A stretch of DNA of 64,000 nucleotides from Dermanyssus gallinae. Its lineage: Eukaryota > Arthropoda > Arachnida > Mesostigmata > Dermanyssidae. Position numbers and translations under genes: made by a program. The first letter of the stretch is position 1. Each line of letters opens with the position of its first letter. The notes beneath the pieces are model-generated. The model saw only the letters and a list, made by a program, of their open reading frames with translations. It searched no databases and was not told where the DNA came from. Of the stretch, positions 23,401-33,689 are shown one piece after another. The stretch covers positions 372,001 through 436,000 of the forward strand of contig QVRM01000484.1 in assembly GCA_003439945.1 (NCBI GenBank). The letters are read 5' to 3'.

Positions 23401-24358
23401 CAGAATCTGGCGTCGGCGCTCGCTTCGGCTGCGGCCCAGTCGAACGGGTCCTCGTCCGGTAACTCGTCGATGTCCGGCGTCTCGTCGTTGAGTCCCGTGT
23501 CGCTGAATTCTCTCGCCAATGGCATGGCTAACCACCATCATCATCACCACCACCAGGGTACGACGCATCGCCTGCTCGGATTGCCTGCAGTGCCGTATCT
23601 ACCTCTGTAGGGCCAACTAACCTATTCCACCTCGTTGGATATCGCTACAGGCTACGTTAATCATCTCGTTTCAAATATCCTTAAAGGCTACTCATCTCGT
23701 ATTCAGACCGATTTTTATTTGCTTCTAATTATCCGTGTGTTGTTTTCTATTGTTGTTGGTCGAACCTTGGTCAATATGCTTTGTTGTTTGATTACGCAAC
23801 GGTTTACAAAAACGTGGCGCGTTGAGTATAGGTCTTCAAAGCTTTTTCTCCAGCGAAAAATTGCTAAATTTCAATTCGTCTACCGTGTCGGTTGTCACTG
23901 TGTCTGTCCGTGATTTCTAATGCTCCCGCTGCCCGTAACAAGTTATTTACAATTGTTGACGATTGTCTTCTACTCTGTTGTTCTCCATACCAGATCTAAC
24001 TCAGACCTATCACCCAGCCACGGTTCCAGCGGCTTCGTTTGTCAACCTGGCCATTCAGAATCCAGCGGGCAAGCAAGTCGAAGGTCCGGACGGTGCCAAT
24101 CTGTTCATCTACCACCTGCCGCAAGAGTTCGGTGACATGGACCTCGTGCAGACATTTTTGCCGTTCGGTCAGGTGATCTCGGCGAAGGTATTCATCGACA
24201 AGCAAACGAACCTGTCCAAGTGCTTCGGTTTCGTGTCCTACGCCACACCGATCAGCGCCCAGGCGGCGATCCAGTCGATGAACGGTTTTCAAATCGGCGC
24301 GAAGCGCCTCAAAGTACAGCTGAAACGCTCAAAAGATCAGTCGGGTACTCCCTACTAG
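14252..24358 (+). CDS. CELF1/2 (bru1-like): CELF1/2-type (Bruno-like) RNA-binding protein, seven coding exons
   Basis: Exons are 14252-14435, 18936-19067, 19397-19776, 20504-20594, 21862-21972, 23297-23557 and 23994-24358, all with GT-AG introns and matching phases, giving 507 residues and a TAG stop. Domains: RRM1 about 20-100 (RNP2 MFVGQI, RNP1 GCCFVTFY), RRM2 about 108-185 ([14 protein letters not shown]), a Pro/Ala/Gln/Ser/His-rich linker about 200-415, and RRM3 about 422-500 ([14 protein letters not shown]) ending in [11 protein letters not shown]. The length fits the family (about 480-520). The [13 protein letters not shown] segment after RRM2 favours CELF1/2 over CELF3-6. Family members bind GU/UGU-rich RNA and control splicing, deadenylation and translation in nucleus and cytoplasm. 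The start is chosen because [17 protein letters not shown] parallels known CELF N-termini. More 5' exons or alternative linker exons are likely. Confidence 0.93.
16034..16228 (-). mobile_element. tRNA-derived SINE, copy 2 (best tRNA-like head)
   Basis: On the minus strand the head has an A-box-like TAGTCTAGTAGG and a clear B box GGTTCGATCCC about 45 bases on, typical of an RNA polymerase III tRNA promoter. The body follows (CTTTGAGCGATGC, CATTGAGAATAGATGATAAA, CAGCGGCCATGCTGCCACAA, then GAGGAAACCCC). It is antisense within CELF intron 1. The acceptor stem cannot pair, so this is not a functional tRNA. A small internal duplication of the CTCAATGA segment is peculiar to this copy. Confidence 0.8.
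17866..17919 (+). repeat. Compound (CT)n(AT)n microsatellite in CELF intron 1
   Basis: CT tract of about 16 bases followed by about 39 bases of AT. Confidence 0.95.
18330..18451. repeat. TA-rich microsatellite array in CELF intron 1
   Basis: About 120 bases of AT repeat with occasional TTTAT, TCT and TGT interruptions, about 490 bp upstream of exon 2. It can form cruciform or hairpin structure. Confidence 0.93.
18936..19067 (+). CDS. CELF1/2 (bru1-like): CELF exon 2: second half of RRM1
   Basis: Begins after TTTGGCAG and encodes RNP1 ([17 protein letters not shown]) and the conserved [17 protein letters not shown], ending at AACG|GTACGT. Both edges are phase 1. It is preceded by the 4.5-kb intron 1, which carries a SINE and TA microsatellites. 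Confidence 0.95.
19397..19776 (+). CDS. CELF1/2 (bru1-like): CELF exon 3: complete RRM2 and start of linker
   Basis: Begins after CTCGCAG and holds all of RRM2 ([11 protein letters not shown] to [14 protein letters not shown]), a Lys/Gln-rich segment, a run of eight prolines with one Thr break, and ends TYM|GTGCGT in phase 0. The opposite-strand open frame is a shadow. GC-rich third positions support coding on the plus strand. Confidence 0.95.
20406..20435. repeat. (AT)n microsatellite in CELF intron 3
   Basis: About 30 bases of AT, 70 bp upstream of exon 4. Confidence 0.95.
20504..20594 (+). CDS. CELF1/2 (bru1-like): CELF exon 4: linker exon
   Basis: Follows TTGACACAG and encodes [20 protein letters not shown] plus a short Ala/Gly-rich tail, ending at GCTG|GTAAGT. 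It enters in phase 0 and leaves in phase 1. The linker is the usual site of alternative splicing in this family, so inclusion may vary. Skipping it alone (91 nt) would shift the frame. A UGU-rich tandem repeat lies about 170 bases downstream. Confidence 0.85.
20758..20890 (+). repeat. UGU-rich imperfect tandem repeat in CELF intron 4
   Basis: Imperfect units built on AAATGTGTGAACTGTATGTG (about 20-25 bases) repeat from about 20758 to 20890, giving over a dozen TGT and TGTGT motifs on the transcribed strand. CELF proteins bind UGU-rich RNA, so this could be an intronic splicing control region of the gene's own transcript. That role is inferred. Confidence 0.7.
21862..21972 (+). CDS. CELF1/2 (bru1-like): CELF exon 5: linker exon, frame-preserving cassette
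   Basis: Follows TACGCTTTCAG and encodes about 37 residues including [20 protein letters not shown], ending GGAG|GTAAAA. The 111-nt length and phase 1 on both sides make it a cassette that can be skipped without a frameshift. Low-complexity but biased toward coding. No known domain. Confidence 0.82.
23253..23282 (+). promoter_or_regulatory. GU-rich element next to the CELF exon 6 acceptor
   Basis: The transcript contains TGTTTGTTTTTTTGTTTG followed by further TTTG units, ending 14 bases before exon 6. This includes the UGUUUGUUUGU type of GU-rich element recognised by CELF1 in other animals. Here it doubles as the polypyrimidine tract of the 3' splice site, so bound protein could block or modulate exon 6 use. 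The repeat is seen; regulation is inferred. Confidence 0.6.
23297..23557 (+). CDS. CELF1/2 (bru1-like): CELF exon 6: Ala/Gln/Ser-rich linker with His run
   Basis: Encodes about 87 residues ([20 protein letters not shown].., Ser-rich middle, seven consecutive His near the end) and ends CAGG|GTACGA. It is 261 nt with phase 1 on both sides, hence skippable in frame. The [12 protein letters not shown] segment resembles the Ala-rich linker of other CELF proteins. Its acceptor sits 14 bases after a TTTG-repeat. Retaining intron 6 would add 17 residues after the His/Gln segment and then a stop, removing RRM3. Confidence 0.9.
23994..24358 (+). CDS. CELF1/2 (bru1-like): CELF exon 7: RRM3 and C-terminus
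   Basis: Follows CATACCAG and encodes [15 protein letters not shown].., then the highly conserved [20 protein letters not shown] and RRM3 to the end (..[17 protein letters not shown], stop TAG at 24356-24358). RRM3 is the most conserved part of the family and identifies the gene clearly. Confidence 0.96.
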
Positions 24359-24728
24359 AATGACAATGATACGTACTTGCCTTACCTGAGGCGCAAATCA
24401 CACACAAACATAAAAAAACATAAGTATATATATATATATATACATATACACACTTAAGGATACACGCACAAATATACGTATATACGAGACAGACAACCAG
24501 ATAACACTGAACATAAACGTAAAACGTTCACATACATATGCTTATACATACATACACCTACACATAAGTTCTGTTGTTCAAACCATGCACGTCTCTCAGG
24601 CACTAGGTACAAATAATATTATTTCAAATTACGTAAATAATTACCTTTAGTACTAGTACTATTCCTACTAATAGTTCGAATGCTTCTACCGTAACAACAG
24701 CAACATAACCACCACCACCACCACCGCC

Positions 24729-24759
<31 letters not shown>

Positions 24760-25544
24760 GCAACAATAACACTAACCACTACAACATATCAAACAACAAC
24801 AGTAACAACTAAGACAGTAATTAGTACCAAGATCACTACTCCGACGCGATTACAACATGACATCAATTTACGACATCATACCGTTTGCCGACGAGGATAA
24901 ATGCCGACGCTGGGCGACTGCAGAATGCCGAAACGGAATGCGAACGACCGTAAGCGTTGGGTCAGGTACTACGTGATGAATGCTTTCGCGCCAGGGAGGT
25001 CAGCCCGAGCGACTTCGAGGTCTTCAACGAGGTGAAGGTTTCGCACCCTTCCTCCTTCTCGCGAGGTTTTATGCCAGCGCCGGCGGTCACCGCTCATATT
25101 GACCACACAAGGCGCCAGGAGAACGTCAAGGACGTCATAGACGGTCAATGGATTCCAGACAGACAGACGTCTCAGTCATCACGTAAAGACGTAACGAGAG
25201 AAACAAACATTAGATCCTGTCTAGGAGTAGTGTAGTCTAATGCCTTAATAACGTTAAAGAAAGAGAGAAAGAAAGCGCGCAGTAACCGGGTGGGGTTCTC
25301 GCATAGCAGGGGCTCACTCGATTGTTCAAAACAGATTGGGTGGTTGTCTGAAGGCGTTTTCTGCGAAACCAACACCCACATAGCAATGACAGTGCAGCGA
25401 CAATGTGAATGAGTTAAGCACGATATAGTCGCGTGACACCTCTGTGATGACCATGATGATATTAGTGACTATAATCAGAAGAAACAAGACTGAACAAGCA
25501 ACAAGTAGGATACGAGAACAATATAGAAGCCGATAGGCATACAG

Positions 25545-25550
25545 AGAGAA

Positions 25551-25592
<42 letters not shown>
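25545..25592. repeat. Compound (AG)n(AT)n microsatellite
   Basis: GAGAGAAAGAG followed by about 36 bases of AT. Confidence 0.9.
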
Positions 25593-25596
<4 letters not shown>

Positions 25597-26108
25597 ACAT
25601 ACATACACATATATATACACTTCATAGTTATTAATATGATAATGATGAATATGATGATGTTGGTACGATAGTTCGTGACTATGACGCTTATGACGCTGCA
25701 CTGTACGTACAATCGTACAAATGCTAGCACACAAATGAGCGGAACGCATCGAGTCAAGCTGGATGGAGGAAGACGCTGGAAGGGTCGGCCGAAATTAGAC
25801 AGTGACTTCGAATTGACTGACGCGAGGTGCTTGCTATTCATGCGGGACCGACCGAAGGCTTCTTCTCTCCCTCCAACTGGCAACGACCAACTATTTCGAC
25901 GGGGTTGACCCCCCGTTGCTAACTGCCGAACATGTTTGCCGGCGTGCTCGATCAACCCGATGCACGACGTGGACATAATATTATATTGTGTAGAGGTGTG
26001 AACCTTACCCCTCGTTTCATCTTGAACCGCGTTCGAGACAGGGCCAACCTGTTTACCATAAGGGTTTATTTTTTGTGTATCAGAAGAACGAAGCTTGTGG
26101 GACTATAC

Positions 26109-26112
<4 letters not shown>

Positions 26113-26147
<35 letters not shown>
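26113..26147. repeat. (AT)n microsatellite
   Basis: About 35 bases of AT repeat followed by ACATACAT. Confidence 0.92.
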
Positions 26148-26151
<4 letters not shown>

Positions 26152-27167
26152 CATACATATATATCATAATGCTCAAAAGTAATATATATTTTCTATAAGT
26201 TGTCAATGATGTCAACTGACACTGTTGTCTAAACCGAGTGAAACACAAAGCACTAAGGGGATAAGATGTTTTTCATGAAAGATGTAACGCGTACGGATCG
26301 CAACTAAGCGAACAATGTGTGACCAAGTTCGACGATCAAAAGACGAACCGCACGATATCTACATATGAACATAGATATGATTTTGTTTGAGGGGACAAGG
26401 GGCCGCAATATCAATTTCCTCTTGCCTTTGGATCGACGACAACAGATCGGAAATGCCGTCGACGTCAATTAACACAGTCTACTAGAAACCTACCCCTTTG
26501 CTTACTCCATCTTGTTTCGTTTGGCAATTTTGCTCGACCATCGCCGCTAGATCTAACTTTCTCTAACTCCACCACCGTGAGTTCTTGTTTTCAAGAGATC
26601 TGATGATCGCTTCAGAGCGTGCTAAACTAGAAAAATTGGCAGACCTGTGCCGATAAAAGCGCGCGATGGTTCGTGGAAGAAGATTCGGTGTGGGTCCGTC
26701 CACACACCTTGTTATACAACCTTCATATTACTAGCCGAACGGATATACACATAGGGATCAAGTGTTGGTAGCAAGCATCAGCAGCAACAAAAACAACAAC
26801 GTCAACCATGCAACTAATTAATATCATCTATCTAACAAAACCAATAACATCACAACAGGAAGAACGACAAAACCAACAGTAACAGCAACAACAACAACAG
26901 CAGCAACTACAAAAAGGAATAATATTAATAACAATCATAAGTACTCATACAATCTTACTATAATAGCAAAGGGCAGTAAGGCAGACAGACGTAAGGAGTG
27001 ATCGACGCAGGATGTCGAGAGCAAGGCCACAAGAGGCGGCTGTCATCATTACCACCACCACCACCATCATCATCTCACTTACGAATAACAGTATTAAGAA
27101 CAGCAGAAGAAGGCCGGCCAAGCGCTCTGGAAGCGTGCAATAATAATAATAATATTAATAATAACGA

Positions 27168-27341
<174 letters not shown>

Positions 27342-28600
27342 ATAATGAGAGTAATGATCATACTAATAATGATAGTTATAATCATAATAACCTGTCTATC
27401 TGTACTGTGACCGACGTACGGCGACACCGTGATCAACCGTGATCGCCGTATGCCATGGTATTGAGAGTGGTGGCTGGCTCAGCTGAATTCGTCGAGCCGC
27501 CCAAAACGCTGAACCACCGCCTGGGTACCACGGAAAGGAGACGATAGCCATGAATGAGCTCGACCACCACCACCACCACCACCACAACCACCATTATGAT
27601 GATGATGACCACCACCTACTGAAGACGTGACGGGATGAACGGCACTTACACCGTTGCCCCCAGCCAAGCGCGCAACTCGGACGCACGTCACGGATCTTCC
27701 GGCACATGCCTACCGGTGATTTCTCTCTCGGTACAGCAGGTGGACGCCGGTTTCAAAACAAGCTAGATGCTTGAGGAAGGATCTAGCGTCGGGAGATCCT
27801 AGATGACGTTGTGTGACGGATGCAGCGTGCGAGTTCTATGCGCTGCCGGTTGTGCCCAACCACGCACCCCTCCCCCCCCCCCAACCCCCGCCACACATAC
27901 ACACATTCACAAACAGACAGACAGATTCATTCAAGCAGCCAGACAGGCTGCAGATACACACACCCACACGCAGCGACACAAAAACAAACCAATCTAGTCA
28001 CGAACGAAACGAATTATGCTCATCTTCCCCAAACCCCCATTCCCTTCTTTATTTATGCGGCTCGACGTCAAGGTGTCGAAGGTGGCAGACTTGGAATCGT
28101 TTTGCTACCCTTCACGTACACCTTACGTGTCGTATCGCGAAGTTCAGATTAGCCAACAAGCATAGACAAACAAAGGCTCGAGCAACTCGATAGCAGCAGC
28201 AGCAGCAAGAATAAAAACATCAACAACATCAGCAAAGACAACAACAACAAGAAAAATATAGAGAAAAAAGCGATGACAACGATGATGATGATGATGATGT
28301 TGAAGATGATGAAGAAGAAGAAGATAACAAAAAGGAAAAAGAGCATCGCGTACACTCTAGAGAATGAGAGCGAGGGCGACTTAAGGCCGCCGGATCTCTC
28401 ATCAGGTTATTTGGTTTTCTTACCGTAATTTGGCCACGCGTCATCGCGGCACCTTTGCGAGCTGTGGAGTCTTTCGAAACGACCGGAGAAGTTGGTAGCG
28501 ACATTCGGACAGGCAGAGGGTGCATCAAACGTACAACAACAGGGCATCTTTCATCTTGCCCTTATTTAGCTGCGCGACAGTGAGCGTTTATCTGGGCGCT

Positions 28601-28648
28601 AGTGTGTGTGTGTGTGTGAGTGCGTGTATGTATGCATTTGTGTATGGA
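28601..28648 (+). repeat. GT-rich repeat (GU-rich if transcribed)
   Basis: GTGTGTGTGTGTGAGTGCGTGTATGTATG followed by a further GT-rich stretch, on the CELF sense strand. Confidence 0.85.
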
Positions 28649-29945
28649 CGTATGAGTATATATCCGTTGATGTTCGAATCTCTCGTCTCGGGCGCTTCGG
28701 ACGCATGGACGGACGCATGTTGTCTTGCGTGTCGACTTTCTCCGCTCACGGCTCACACTGGCGCCGCGATGTACAACGTATTCGTCGTACACTAGTGGTA
28801 TTTAGTACTTTGGGTAGTTTAGTTATGGCATATCCTTTCGTGTGATGGAAGCTCGTTCGTACTTGCGGCTTAACGATACTGTGTCGGTCACTGTCTTCGT
28901 GGGGTTCTGCCGCCGCCGCCGCCGCGGACATGAAGGATCCGTCCCGTCCACTGGCGGGCAAGGGCCATCGTCAGAAAGTGACGCTTGGCTGATGAGTCCG
29001 TCGTCGCCGGGAGTTGGCATCCTCATCATGTAAAGGGGAGCAGCTGGCGGTGACCTCGCGGAGACTGTCGGAGCTGGGGACGACCGGGTTAGTGAGTGTG
29101 GAGACCTGCGGCGTCTCCTGCAGCTCCCTGTTTGTCCCCCTGTGGTGTGGGGTCTCGTATGCGTATGAATGACGATCATTATGTCTTCCCGCGTCCGCTA
29201 TTGTCGCCGCCACCGCCGCCAACGTTGACGAGATCGTCGCTGACGACGACGACGACGATGATGACGAAGAAGAACAACTCAAGCTGAGCCTCTGGAGCTC
29301 AGGAACTCGTCCTGCAGGTCGAAGTCGTTGACACCTCCGAGATGGCGATGCGGTCCCTCACCGGCCCGGGGCGATTCCCTTGCTGGGAGCCTGTGCAGCG
29401 ACTAGGCGGTACGTCCGGTGGTGTACTATTGTATGCGCGTGAGTGTGGTCACCTGTTCACACGTTCGATCACGTGGAGGAAGCACGGGGTGCAACTGCAC
29501 CCCCTGCCTATTATCCGGCTGAATAATAGCCGGTTGCCAGGACCAATAAGCTGCTGATTCAAACAGGTAGTAGTAGTAGCAGCAGCAGCAGAAGGTCCGT
29601 GTTCCGTCGGAACTCCGTCTCTCCACAAACACACACACACAGGCGGAGTGGCCGGCCGACCGGAGCAGCCGGTGACCTCCATGTCCAGTGTCCTTAGTGG
29701 CATCCCTATATTCCATTTCAAGCATCAGCGATTGTCGGCCACGACGACGCATGCTGCTGCCAGCGTGCGGCAATTTGGCCAGCAACCTTATCTGCCCATT
29801 CCTTCCTACTCCTTAGGCTCTCTCTCTCTCTCTCCATCTTTCTCTATATATAGACATATATATATATATATGACGCATATACATATATATGCACACACAT
29901 GTATATGCATAGCGAACAGTGTCTAGTGTAATACTTACCATCATT

Positions 29946-29997
29946 ATGTGTGTATTTGTATGTGTCTGTGTAAGCGTACGTGTGTGTGTGTGTCTGC
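29946..29997 (+). repeat. GT-rich repeat (GU-rich if transcribed)
   Basis: TGTGTGTATTTGTATGTGTC.. through a pure GT run, on the CELF sense strand. Confidence 0.85.
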
Positions 29998-30268
29998 ATC
30001 AGCACGATCTTTTGTCTCATCGTCTGGTAGTTGACAGGCGGCGTCGTGCGACGGTGGGTGCGACAGAGAGGCACGATACGATGATGTCATTGCTCACAAT
30101 GGCGCTAGCGTGGCCCGCCGTGTGTCCATTCCGGCAATGCGCGACGATGCGCCACTGTGACAGGCCAGACAGACAGACAGACAGGTTGACGCAGGCCACT
30201 CTGTGCAATGGCATCATCAAACGCTCCGCTTGGCTTGCACTGTGTGCTGAATGCAGAGCGTGTCTACA

Positions 30269-30300
30269 TGTGGGTGTGTGTGTGTGTGTGTATGTCTGTC
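30269..30300 (+). repeat. GT-rich repeat (GU-rich if transcribed)
   Basis: GTGGGTGTGTGTGTGTGTGT then ATGTCTGTC, about 270 bp upstream of the candidate polyadenylation signal. Confidence 0.85.
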
Positions 30301-30569
30301 TACTCTGGTGGGGTTTTGTTTTTCCCTATCTTTTTCTTCTACTAGACTTGTGTTGAACACACTCGAGCGGGCTGATCTCTGTCCGCCTCGATCTGTTCGT
30401 TCGATGTCTTTGGTGACGAAGAATGACAAAAACAACAACAGCAACAACAACAAGTGTCCCGTTTTTGTGTTGCGGTTAGCGACGACCGGCGGCCGCCCAT
30501 TCATTTTGTAATGTAACTAAGCGCTACGACTATTTATTCTATTTGACAAAACAAAAAAAGAGTAACATT

Positions 30570-30575
30570 AATAAA
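30570..30575 (+). terminator. Candidate polyadenylation signal AATAAA
   Basis: AATAAA in an AT-rich context at the point where the repeat-rich 3' region gives way to ordinary sequence. A TTTATT a few bases later would serve the opposite strand. Assignment to the CELF transcript is inferred from position only. Confidence 0.4.
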
Positions 30576-30599
30576 ATTTATTTTTACAAGAGAACGATG

Positions 30600-31940
30600 A
30601 TGCGTCTTGTTTCTTTGCTTCGTCGACGCAAGCACAGCACGTTTCGGCAGTGCCTGCTTTAGAAGGTTGCCTGCCGTCGCAACGTTTGTACTGACTTTGT
30701 TTTAGTATGCTATCTTGTATTCATTCTCTAGTCGCACTCTGGCTTTTTGCCTCGTTTAGGTTAGATTTATTCTGGAATGAGCATTAGAAGTACCATGTAT
30801 ATTCCACAGGAATGCGCACGTTATGGAGATGAGATTACGAATGTCTAGGCACAGTGCCAATGCCCACGCATATTGTGAGGCCACTTTGCTTTGATATAGA
30901 AGTCGGCGTCACCGGCAAACCACAGCAAGGTAAGACAACATTCAGCCATACACTAAAAGATAAACACACAGCATGTTTTGCACTTAATATCACAGAAAAG
31001 GGGGCGAGCGGTGATGCCTATGTGTCTAATCAGTCATTGGTCGCTACTTATTAAGAGCACGCAGTTATAAAAAGTGTTTTTTCATTCGACCGTCGTCAGT
31101 GTGCGAGCTTAGAGGAGACTAACGAGCAAACAACATAATTTGCCCTTTTATTACCATAATTTATTTTACGATCATGACGAGTTCTAGATGTAGGTTTTTG
31201 TAGGTACACTATGTGTGCAATGCCATTTCTATCTTAGAGCAATTTTCTTACTCATTGAAAAGCACAACGATTTTCCTTGCTTACTCTAACCGTGACGCCG
31301 ACTCCGTTTCCACTCGACAAAACCCGCCAACGAAATAGTTCCGAGGAGCTACAAATGAGTTAAAGGCGGCAACGGAGGTCCTCGCCGGAAAACAGCCAGA
31401 GAAAAATAACTCGGTACGACACATCGACCAGTTTAACCGTAGTTATCTTCTGTGAGACTATACGAACTATGTTAGGGCCATCCCAAAGGGGAACCCCGCA
31501 GGCTACAATATTATTCTTTTACCAAGGACGTTGACTATTGAGCATTTCGATGTTGACGATTTGTGACTGAAATGCGTTGATTCTTCCACCACTGCCTAGC
31601 TTTAAGGCCTTCGCACACTCGGAATGGAGGAGTCTTTCTGCTGGTCGGCCTCCGTGTCAAATGGCCGACGTTTCTACCGACCGAAAACAACATCATCCTG
31701 TTCAGTACCTTCTATCTATTAGGCTGAACAGTAGTGACAGCGGTGACTTCGTTGTGGAGATCTTAGAAGTAATTAGTCGCGCCGTAGAAATGATTACAAG
31801 TTATTTACCAAATTCCTTCGTTTTTTTAGTTGTTTTGTAAGGCTAATGCCCGTGTACGGTTTTTTACATGTCATGGCCGATCTTTAATCCACTCCGGGAT
31901 TTACCTTGTTTAAATGGGAACCAAGAAAACCAATTTAAGA
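30600..31940. other. Gene-free stretch
   Basis: Nothing recognisable. Short open frames near 30.85 and 31.58 kb show no domain, and base composition is unremarkable. Confidence 0.5.
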
Positions 31941-31941
31941 G

Positions 31942-32018
31942 TGGGCGGTTTGGGTCTTGAACCCAGGCCTCACAAATGCAAATCAAAGGCTTTGCCACTA
32001 AGCCATCTTGCTCGGCTT
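31942..32018 (-). mobile_element. tRNA-like head (SINE or tRNA pseudogene)
   Basis: On the minus strand, GATGGCTTAGTGGCAAAGCC forms a D-arm with an A box. About 30 bases later comes TGGGTTCAAGACCCA, a well-paired T-arm with a B box. The anticodon region contains TTTGCAT. The 5' GCCGAGC cannot pair with the sequence after the T-arm, so an intact acceptor stem is missing. A tRNA-derived SINE or pseudo-tRNA is more likely than a working tRNA. It differs from the three-copy SINE family elsewhere in the window. Confidence 0.6.
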
Positions 32019-32529
32019 GAACTGTAGGCGTGATACTTCTGCCTCTTCCCAGGCAGCTTCTATTTGCGAACTCATTGAGTTATATGAATATATATGACTC
32101 CGTCTTTACCAACGTTTTGCTCGGATGGCGGTGGGTCTCGCAACAGTGCATATATGGGTGGGTTCTCGGTAAATGCATCGACGTAAATACGTTACGCATG
32201 AAGCTCTGCGCGTGTCCCCCAACTATCTGCTAGAAAAAATGCCCTCCCATATCTCGATACAAGGATGTGTGTCGTAGGTGTGTCGCCTACACATAGGTGT
32301 ACACCGAGAAAAAGCGGTTACCGAAGTGGTTTGACCCATATTGCTATCGCGATAGAGCTCATGTTTTTCAAACCTAATTGTGAGCCTCACTGCAACTTTA
32401 AAAGGATTTTACGTTCTCTAGTTGTCATGCATTCTCTGACCGCCTGCGTCCACACGACGGGTAGCACATCCAGTGGGGTTGCGTGAATTATGGGGTGAAT
32501 TCGTTGGGCATCTGTTGTCCTAACAGACA

Positions 32530-33680
32530 GATGCTTCAATCTGCCTTAAGGAAGTTGGAAGTTTGACTGAGGTGCTGCAGAATGATAAAATTGTCGGACA
32601 TGACCTTATCCGAACTGAATGTATAGAAGCGACAGTTTTCCTTTAGCCCCTTTGGACGGCAATATTTAACAAGTGCCCAAACGCAGCTGAACTTGTAGTA
32701 ACTTAGTCAGAATTCTTGCTCAAGGTTATCCCTGAGGTAAAGGGGACCCGCTCTGTCTAGCCTGTTAGTGGGCATTTTTAAGAAATTTGGGTCGACCTAG
32801 TTTTTACCTAAGGCTCAAGAAACCATCTCTCGAAACGTTCGGCGATGACCGCATACCAGTTGCTTTTAGACGATGTGAGGTACTCGGTCACCGTCAAGTT
32901 TCAAGCCGTGTACGCTATATCTGTAGACATAGACCCCAGAGATGTTATCATGGAGAAGCTTGTCGCTGCGGGTGTGAGCCCACGAAGTTTGCGGATCATC
33001 CCTAAAAGCAACGCTCTCATCCTAAATTACAGCATTTAGGTACACCAGCCGTTCCCGCGAACCTGCTACCCTCAGGGCGATAATTTCAGGTTCTTATTCA
33101 GTGACCTACCGGGTCTCATTCATAATTGATGACTACATCTCTGTCCGCACAACGTAATATGATGACCTCGTGGTATATAATAGTGTCTATGGATCTAAAA
33201 TTAGTCTGCGGAGGCTGGAGACGTACAGCGATTACAGCCTTTAACGATTAACTTCACGCTCAGTAAAGAAGCTTTAGTGCTGTTCAACTTGAAGGTCACT
33301 TTATTGACATAGTTGGAAATACCTATCGGCTCAACAGTTTATCGCTCTTGACACGCTGTAAGCAATGTTGCTTAAGATAATTTTGTGTCTTCCTAGAAGC
33401 GCGCATAACTTATAGTATGTCGAGGATGACGTCGTTTACCGAGGGTCTTTCAATTTACGCCTACGCTTCACTAAGAATTGCATATGAGGTTCAAGCAGAA
33501 TATGAGAGAACTACCAGAAGGGTTTTACAGAACGCCAGCAAAGTTGTAAAATGCATAGCTGGAACCGCTCTTCGAGAAGCGCTACAAACTTCGTACTGAA
33601 CTCGGCTGAATGACTTATGCGCTGTGTGCCGCGGTGCACTTTGTGATCGTATTTACACTAAATATCATACTCATTTATGT
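32530..33680 (+). mobile_element. Family B non-LTR retrotransposon relic, copy 1 (reverse transcriptase)
   Basis: Conceptual translation in shifting frames shows, in order: a VGHDLIRTECIEATVFL block (the N.KA.GPDLI.NE region of RT), SEF..KVIPEVKGT, SAMTAYQLLLDDVRYSV, VDIDPRDVIMEKLVAAGVSP (from about 32.91 kb), CYPQGDN, LFSDLPGLI, and YDDLVVYNS..LRRLETY (degenerate catalytic YADD near 33.15 kb). The same blocks appear at 60.4-60.75 and 63.17-64.0 kb. Many frameshifts and stops make it a pseudogene. Its far 3' part (33.4-33.68 kb) is assigned weakly. Confidence 0.75.
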
Positions 33681-33689
33681 CGACCAGTG

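Noticed and set aside
27553..27630. Small plus-strand frame with a His/Asp run (MNELDHHH..)
   Set aside because: Pure CAC/GAT repeat translation without a conserved segment.
28823..29290. GC-rich block with open frames on both strands (Ser-rich on minus)
   Set aside because: Frames overlap on both strands, the Ser run is a GAC/GTC repeat, and there is no splice context. Treated as CELF 3' region.
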